Translations under genes and position numbers: made by a program
Shown: positions 6,383-9,664 of the stretch, in pieces
Numbering within the stretch: position 1 is the stretch's first letter
How the letters are laid out: each line of letters begins with the position of its first letter
The notes under the pieces: model-generated
The model's input: the letters and a program-made list of their open reading frames with translations, nothing else
Database searches by the model: none
What the model was told of the DNA's origin: nothing
Source: Bacilli bacterium
GTDB lineage: Bacteria > Bacillota_I > Bacilli_A > RFN20 > CAG-826
NCBI GenBank assembly: GCA_024413875.1
Contig: JAKSVY010000055.1
Span: 1 to 9,664 of the forward strand
Direction of reading: 5' to 3'
Length of the DNA: 9,664 nucleotides

Positions 6383-6587
6383 GGTTTTAATCATTTCGAT
6401 TATTGAACCAAATTACAGAATATAATTACCTCCCAATTTGGAATCTTGATTCACTTTATATTCCTGTAATTCTATGTTCCAAACCAAGTTACGTAGATCG
6501 TAATGTGTAAATTATTGACCTCCAATCAATTGATAGGAACAAAATAAAAAGTAGGCTCATCCCTATTCTCCATGACCTACTTTTTCT
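6383..6587 (+). ncRNA. Putative TetR-controlled C-rich small RNA (novel)
   Basis: The predicted transcript is ~205 nt, from the GG 7 nt after the -10 to the T run of the terminator at 6546-6590. Structures seen: (1) a 5' hairpin, GGTTTTAATCAT (6383-6394) with ATTATTGAACC (6399-6409), one C-U mismatch and one bulged U, capped by UUCG; (2) a long arm AATTACAGAATATA (6411-6424) with TATATTCCTGTAATT (6457-6471), 14 bp with one bulge, enclosing a loop that contains ACCTCCC (6428-6434); (3) TTACG (6489-6493) with CGTAA (6499-6503); (4) a second GACCTCC (6517-6523); (5) a terminator loop CCCTATTCTCC (6561-6571). The C-rich segments could pair with Shine-Dalgarno sequences. Only tiny ORFs without SD occur (MLIGFNHFDY, MFQTKLRRS, a 14-codon one), so coding is unlikely. 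Gram-positive sRNAs such as RsaE and LhrC use similar C-rich motifs; homology to them is not claimed. Confidence 0.55.
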
Positions 6588-6590
6588 TTT
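6546..6590. terminator. Strong bidirectional terminator (small RNA and membrane paralog B)
   Basis: AAAAAGTAGG (6546-6555) pairs with CCTACTTTTT (6576-6585). After one bulged C, TCAT (6557-6560) pairs with ATGA (6572-6575), leaving an 11-nt C-rich loop. T-rich tracts follow on both strands. It sits directly after the paralog B stop on the - strand and closes the putative small RNA on the + strand. Confidence 0.88.
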
Positions 6591-7384
6591 TATTCTTTTA
6601 CTTCCGGCTTCTTTTTTAAACCTTTGAAGAATTGAATGATTGGATAAATATAACAAAGTGTTGCTGCAAATAAACAAAGCAATGAATAATGTGCGATATA
6701 AACACCCCATCCATATTTCTTTGTTAAGAATGGAAGCCCATCCATCGGTGGATTTACAACATACATAAAGTTAATGTCGTGAACATAATCTGCTAAGGCA
6801 GAGTTAATGTAGATTGCGATAAATAATGTCGCGACCAACATAATTAAGCAGTTGCGGTAATCTTTAATATCGAATTTAACTTCCTTACTAACAAGTAAAT
6901 AGATTGCAAATGTTGCAATACCAACATGGTAACCAAAATATTGTAAAGAAAGGATCCATAAACCATTAAGTGAAGATGATGTTGCGATAAATATCGCTGC
7001 AATACCTCCAATTAAACATGTTGGAAGCATAAAGCTTAAGATAAGTTTTCTAAGTTTTTCATTCTTAGATAGATTTAAAATGATAATAAAGATAATTTGA
7101 ATTGAGCAAAGATGGAATGGTAAATCTGTTTTTGGTAAGTACCCAGAATAAGTTGTGTCACCATGGATACTATCAACAATGCTGTGTTCATTAGTGATAA
7201 TGTAGTAGATAACCTTAATAGATTCTGAAACAATACCAACAATTAATAAAATTCTAAGCATTGTGTTTAATTTGAGTTTTCTTCCAAAGATAACACCTAA
7301 CACGATTGCAATGATACACACTGCAACAATAATTAAATGTTTTAACCCAAATATAGAGTGGCTTGAATAAAATATTGGATTCAT
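6590..7384 (-). CDS. YwaF/TMEM164-like polytopic membrane protein (paralog B)
   Basis: A 264-residue integral membrane protein. The start at 7384 (MNPIFYSS) is chosen because AAGGAG lies 5 nt upstream (7395-7390 region); the ATG at 7402 precedes that SD. About seven hydrophobic segments are visible (~14-34, 42-62, 92-104, 114-134, 143-165, 178-196, 227-253), with a basic C-terminus GLKKKPEVKE. YwaF/TIGR02206 features: GLKHLIIV near the N-terminus, LPFHLC (88-93), His153 in YFGYHVGI, and INFMYVVNPP (204-213). The family includes human TMEM164, which I recall being reported as a phospholipid acyltransferase using a Cys and a His; here C93 and H153 are the candidates, by analogy only. It lies 42 nt downstream of the LexA/LuxR-type regulator on the same strand and ends at a strong terminator, so the two probably share a transcript. 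Confidence 0.8.
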   Translation of the reverse strand: MNPIFYSSHSIFGLKHLIIVAVCIIAIVLGVIFGRKLKLNTMLRILLIVGIVSESIKVIYYIITNEHSIVDSIHGDTTYSGYLPKTDLPFHLCSIQIIFIIILNLSKNEKLRKLILSFMLPTCLIGGIAAIFIATSSSLNGLWILSLQYFGYHVGIATFAIYLLVSKEVKFDIKDYRNCLIMLVATLFIAIYINSALADYVHDINFMYVVNPPMDGLPFLTKKYGWGVYIAHYSLLCLFAATLCYIYPIIQFFKGLKKKPEVKE

Positions 7385-7426
7385 AAAATCTCCTTCATAC
7401 AAATTTAATACTAAGATGAGGTTTTA

Positions 7427-8629
7427 TTATAAGAATTGCTTAATAGCTTCTTTCAATTCCTTACGGCCCGATACTCCAAGTTTTAAATATATTGAACTTA
7501 GATAATATTTAACGGTTTCTGGTGAAAGGTATAACTTATCAGCAATTTCTTTATTTGAGTAATTCATGTGAATAAAGTTGATAATTTCAACTTCACGGAA
7601 TGTAAAGTGTTTATTTGGATTATCACCCACTAATGCTTGATGGATTTTGTTATATCCACTTGCTAAATGTTCGATTAAGTTATCAATTCTTTCAACAAGT
7701 GTCTCATCGTATTCATCTAAAATTGGGCACATTACGCTTCCTAAGGTCTTTCTTACTTCCGCTAAAGGAATTAACCATCCGTGTCTAACACAAGTCTTAA
7801 TTGCCCCGTTTAAATGCACATCTAAGAATTCATCATTACCAGCATAGTGATACGCGATTGCAAGATATAAATCTAAGTAAACTTGAACAACATCAATATG
7901 TTGAACATAGGCAAATGAACAAATAGGTTCAAGCATATGAAGGGCTTTCATTTGATTAGTGTTAATAGCCCTAGACACAAAAAGTAATGTCGCTAAAGGG
8001 AATGCTTCATTTCTAACTTTATAAAACCTTCCATCATCAATCCACTTAGGGCAGTTATCTTCTTTAGCCTTAAGAATTGATGTAAAGAAATATGTAATGA
8101 GTTCTTTTTCTTTAACTTCAGAAATGTTCTTAGTTTGATAAGCAAGTAATGTTTTAAAGAAATCTTTCCAATATTCAATATGCCCTGTACAAATAGATGA
8201 CCAGCATAATGTAAGCTTCGCTCCAAACATAATGCTTAAGTCATTACTATCTTTAAGTAATTCCTTGCTCATTTCTTGAGCGAGCTCATAATTACCTTTT
8301 AAATAGTTATCTTGGGCAGATAATAATTTCTTCTCTTCATCATTTAAAAGGTCTTCATGATTACTTGCGTCACACATAATTAAGAAAGGGTAATCAAAAC
8401 GACGTGTACGTTCTTCTTTTTGGCTTGTTAATTTAATGTGTTTAAATCCATCATCAACAAGGATTCCTCTTTCTTTTAATTTATTAATATCTGCACTTAC
8501 CAAAGAAAGAGATGAGTAATCTAAATTCTCTTTAATTTCTCTATATGTTGGGCACTCTCCGTGGAGCGCAAAATAATCTTTAATGTAGTTAGCTGTGTTA
8601 TTAATTCTTGTTTCGTTAATCTTTTTCAT
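7427..8629 (-). CDS. Two-headed regulator: LexA-type winged helix plus LuxR-type HTH
   Basis: A 400-residue cytosolic protein with no membrane segment. Residues ~5-66 (TANYIKDYFALHGECPTYRE..., ending KERGILVDD) match the LexA DNA-binding winged helix, with the hallmark G-x-x-P-T-x-R-E-I. Residues ~95-330 are helical and TPR-like (NYLKGNYELAQEMSKELL, VYLDLYLAIAYHYAGNDEFL), resembling the C-terminal scaffold of MalT/LAL regulators but with no P-loop ATPase. Residues ~341-397 are a LuxR HTH: FTFREVEIINFIHMNYSNKE, then IADKLYLSPETVKYYLSSIY, then KLGVSGRKEL. There is no LexA Ser/Lys protease domain, so it is not LexA. The gene lies 61 nt downstream of the phosphoesterase and 42 nt upstream of membrane paralog B, which it may control. 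No SD precedes the ATG; a TATAAT lies 7 nt before it. Signal and targets are unknown. Confidence 0.85.
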   Translation of the reverse strand: MKKINETRINNTANYIKDYFALHGECPTYREIKENLDYSSLSLVSADINKLKERGILVDDGFKHIKLTSQKEERTRRFDYPFLIMCDASNHEDLLNDEEKKLLSAQDNYLKGNYELAQEMSKELLKDSNDLSIMFGAKLTLCWSSICTGHIEYWKDFFKTLLAYQTKNISEVKEKELITYFFTSILKAKEDNCPKWIDDGRFYKVRNEAFPLATLLFVSRAINTNQMKALHMLEPICSFAYVQHIDVVQVYLDLYLAIAYHYAGNDEFLDVHLNGAIKTCVRHGWLIPLAEVRKTLGSVMCPILDEYDETLVERIDNLIEHLASGYNKIHQALVGDNPNKHFTFREVEIINFIHMNYSNKEIADKLYLSPETVKYYLSSIYLKLGVSGRKELKEAIKQFL

Positions 8630-8636
8630 AATATAT

Positions 8637-8655
8637 ATTATAGAACATTTGTTCT
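8637..8655 (-). promoter_or_regulatory. LexA-box-like operator overlapping a TATAAT -10 at the regulator start
   Basis: AGAACA-TT-TGTTCT (8642-8655) is a perfect 14-bp dyad containing GAAC-N4-GTTC. Read on the - strand it is AGAACAAATGTTCT, matching the Gram-positive LexA/DinR consensus core GAACRNRYGTTC. Its last T starts a perfect TATAAT (8642-8637 on the - strand), and the ATG is only 7 nt further on. The -35 position is poor. Either a true LexA or the regulator's own LexA-type domain could bind. Confidence 0.6.
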
Positions 8656-8663
8656 TTTATATT

Positions 8664-8680
8664 TTATGTAATATACATAA
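8664..8680. promoter_or_regulatory. Second dyad in the regulator upstream region
   Basis: TTATGTA (8664-8670) and TACATAA (8674-8680) form a perfect 7-bp inverted repeat with a 3-nt centre, 8 bp further from the gene than the LexA-like dyad. There is no T run after it, so it is not a terminator of the phosphoesterase gene. It may be an operator, but the AT-richness makes chance likely. Confidence 0.3.
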
Positions 8681-8690
8681 TTAATCAACC

Positions 8691-9664
8691 TTATTTGCAT
8701 ACTCTCAAGATTTTGTCTTGGAGTTCTGGCCACTTATCAGCGTTTTTAATATTAGTCCACTTAACATCTTCACTAGATATCTCAAAAATTGAATATCCTT
8801 TTAATAATTGTTTTTCTAATTTTCTTTTGAGAACGTTATAACTACTATATCCACTTGATTCACAGTAACCAAGTTTTACTCCTTGGTAACTTAATATAAA
8901 GTCATTAATGTGATCGTGCCCTGATATAACTGCCTTAGTAGAACCAAGTTCTTTAATAACACCAAACATTCCAGAGTTGTGTCCTGGATGGCAAATTGCT
9001 TCTCTTCTTTTTCCATATAAAATCATATCGCCATCACTATTAGGAACATTGTATTCAGGAGTTTCATTAGTGACACTAATCTCACCAGTAATTGATTCGT
9101 AAGCTGTTTTATATTCGCATAATGGAATGTGAACAAACATCATAGACTTAACGAAAGAACCACTAAATGTATTAATATCCTCTACTTTTTCTTTATACCA
9201 GTTGATTTGGGATTCTTTAATGTAATCATAATCGTTATAGTTAATATCTATAATTTCACTTTTATATTTTTCTAAATCTTCTTTACTCATCATTTGATGT
9301 CCATCAAGGAAATATAAAGATTGATATATTTCGTTATTTGAATTAGCGATATTAATTACATAATTACCACACCCATCAACAAAGGTTCCATCTTTAAGTG
9401 TTTGTGATTTTTCACCCAAGAAATACTTTGATTTTGAATAGATATCAAATATCTTATCTCTTGAAATACTGTATTTATTATCACCTTCATGGTTTCCTAA
9501 AACAGCCGCCCAATAAACACCAAGTTTATCCATAACACCACTGAATTGCTTAGCGCGTCTTTGATTAAATGATGAAGTTATAATATCTCCATCAAATATC
9601 ACTAAATCAGGTTTTTCATTGGTGATATTTCTAATCATCATTTCTAATGAAATACGACCTTTTC
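8691..9664 (-). CDS. Calcineurin-like metallophosphoesterase (5' truncated by window edge)
   Basis: A dinuclear-metal phosphoesterase. The frame stays open to the right edge (first visible residues KGRISLEMM), so the N-terminus with the first D-x-H metal motif is missing; 323 residues are visible. Motifs present: PDLVIFDGD (second motif, GD), VLGNHEGD (GNHE in place of the commoner GNHD), FVHIPLCEY and SGHDHIND (the final GHxH motif). Between them, GNYVINI, a LYFLDGH strand and an INWYKE helix follow the layout of the Dcr2/purple-acid-phosphatase-like branch, including the HIP..EY phrase. Substrate is unknown, and no signal peptide can be judged without the N-terminus. The regulator gene follows 61 nt downstream with no convincing terminator between, so read-through is possible. 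Confidence 0.85.
   Translation of the reverse strand, partial: KGRISLEMMIRNITNEKPDLVIFDGDIITSSFNQRRAKQFSGVMDKLGVYWAAVLGNHEGDNKYSISRDKIFDIYSKSKYFLGEKSQTLKDGTFVDGCGNYVINIANSNNEIYQSLYFLDGHQMMSKEDLEKYKSEIIDINYNDYDYIKESQINWYKEKVEDINTFSGSFVKSMMFVHIPLCEYKTAYESITGEISVTNETPEYNVPNSDGDMILYGKRREAICHPGHNSGMFGVIKELGSTKAVISGHDHINDFILSYQGVKLGYCESSGYSSYNVLKRKLEKQLLKGYSIFEISSEDVKWTNIKNADKWPELQDKILRVCK

Larger units (their letters stand above)
6250..6589. other. 340-bp intergenic region between adh and membrane paralog B
   Basis: No protein gene is supported on either strand. It holds, in order: the adh terminator, operator copy 2, a promoter, the putative small RNA and a terminator shared with the converging gene. 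On the - strand the two GGAGG sequences that mirror the C-rich motifs have no start codon at suitable distance. Confidence 0.7.

Noticed and set aside
6428..6523. Two GGAGG(T) sequences read on the - strand as ribosome binding sites
   Set aside because: No ATG, GTG or TTG with an open frame lies at usable distance; the region is downstream of the paralog B terminator on that strand.
6372..6545. Small ORFs on the + strand in the intergenic region (10, 9 and 14 codons)
   Set aside because: None has a Shine-Dalgarno sequence, all are very short, and they run through predicted stems; a non-coding transcript explains the region better.
1..9664. Mollicutes code 4 (TGA = Trp)
   Set aside because: Trp is TGG throughout and full-length family proteins result without reading through TGA, so the standard code applies.
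1..9664. Insertion sequences, phage genes, tRNA genes or CRISPR arrays
   Set aside because: No transposase motifs, integrase, cloverleaf candidates or regular repeat arrays were seen on either strand.

Overview
The window is AT-rich and reads with the standard code: Trp is TGG and every annotated gene ends in TAA or TAG. Gene order and codon use point to a low-GC Firmicute or Mollicutes-relative (Erysipelotrichia/RF39-like gut lineages would fit). This placement is an inference; no rRNA is present.

Region 1 (1-3545, + strand) is a compact housekeeping operon: the 3' end of tmk, then holB, ricT/yaaT and rsmI, with junctions of only 1-3 nt. The order matches the Bacillus tmk-holB-yaaT-rsmI locus but lacks yaaQ, yaaR and yabA. 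Two of its proteins are unusual. HolB carries a tandem array of about five 22-residue copies of one helix module, which accounts almost exactly for its excess length. RicT ends in a ~130-residue Asn/Arg/Pro/Gln-rich disordered tail. A bidirectional terminator closes the operon.

Region 2 (3542-6590) is built around a TetR-family regulator. On the - strand are tetR and a polytopic YwaF/TMEM164-like membrane protein; divergently on the + strand is an iron-dependent alcohol dehydrogenase with its own terminator. A 31-bp operator-like element lies between tetR and the dehydrogenase and overlaps both predicted promoters. A second copy of this element (27/31 identical) sits just after the dehydrogenase terminator. 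It carries the same -35, the same 17-nt spacer, the same -10 and a GG at the same distance. It fires into ~205 bp with no credible ORF that starts with a UUCG-capped hairpin, contains C-rich anti-Shine-Dalgarno-like segments and ends in a strong intrinsic terminator. I read this as an undescribed small RNA co-regulated with the dehydrogenase by the TetR protein. It is the most interesting signal in the window.

Region 3 (6590-9664, - strand) reads, in transcription order: a 5'-truncated calcineurin-like metallophosphoesterase, a regulator with an N-terminal LexA-type winged helix and a C-terminal LuxR-type HTH, and a second YwaF/TMEM164-like membrane protein. The regulator gene has a near-consensus Gram-positive LexA-box dyad and a perfect TATAAT directly before its start, and no Shine-Dalgarno sequence, so its mRNA may be leaderless.

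The two YwaF-like paralogs flank the dehydrogenase/sRNA unit. Both keep a Cys and a His about 60 residues apart, which suggests a membrane-lipid function linked to these regulators. That link is inference.
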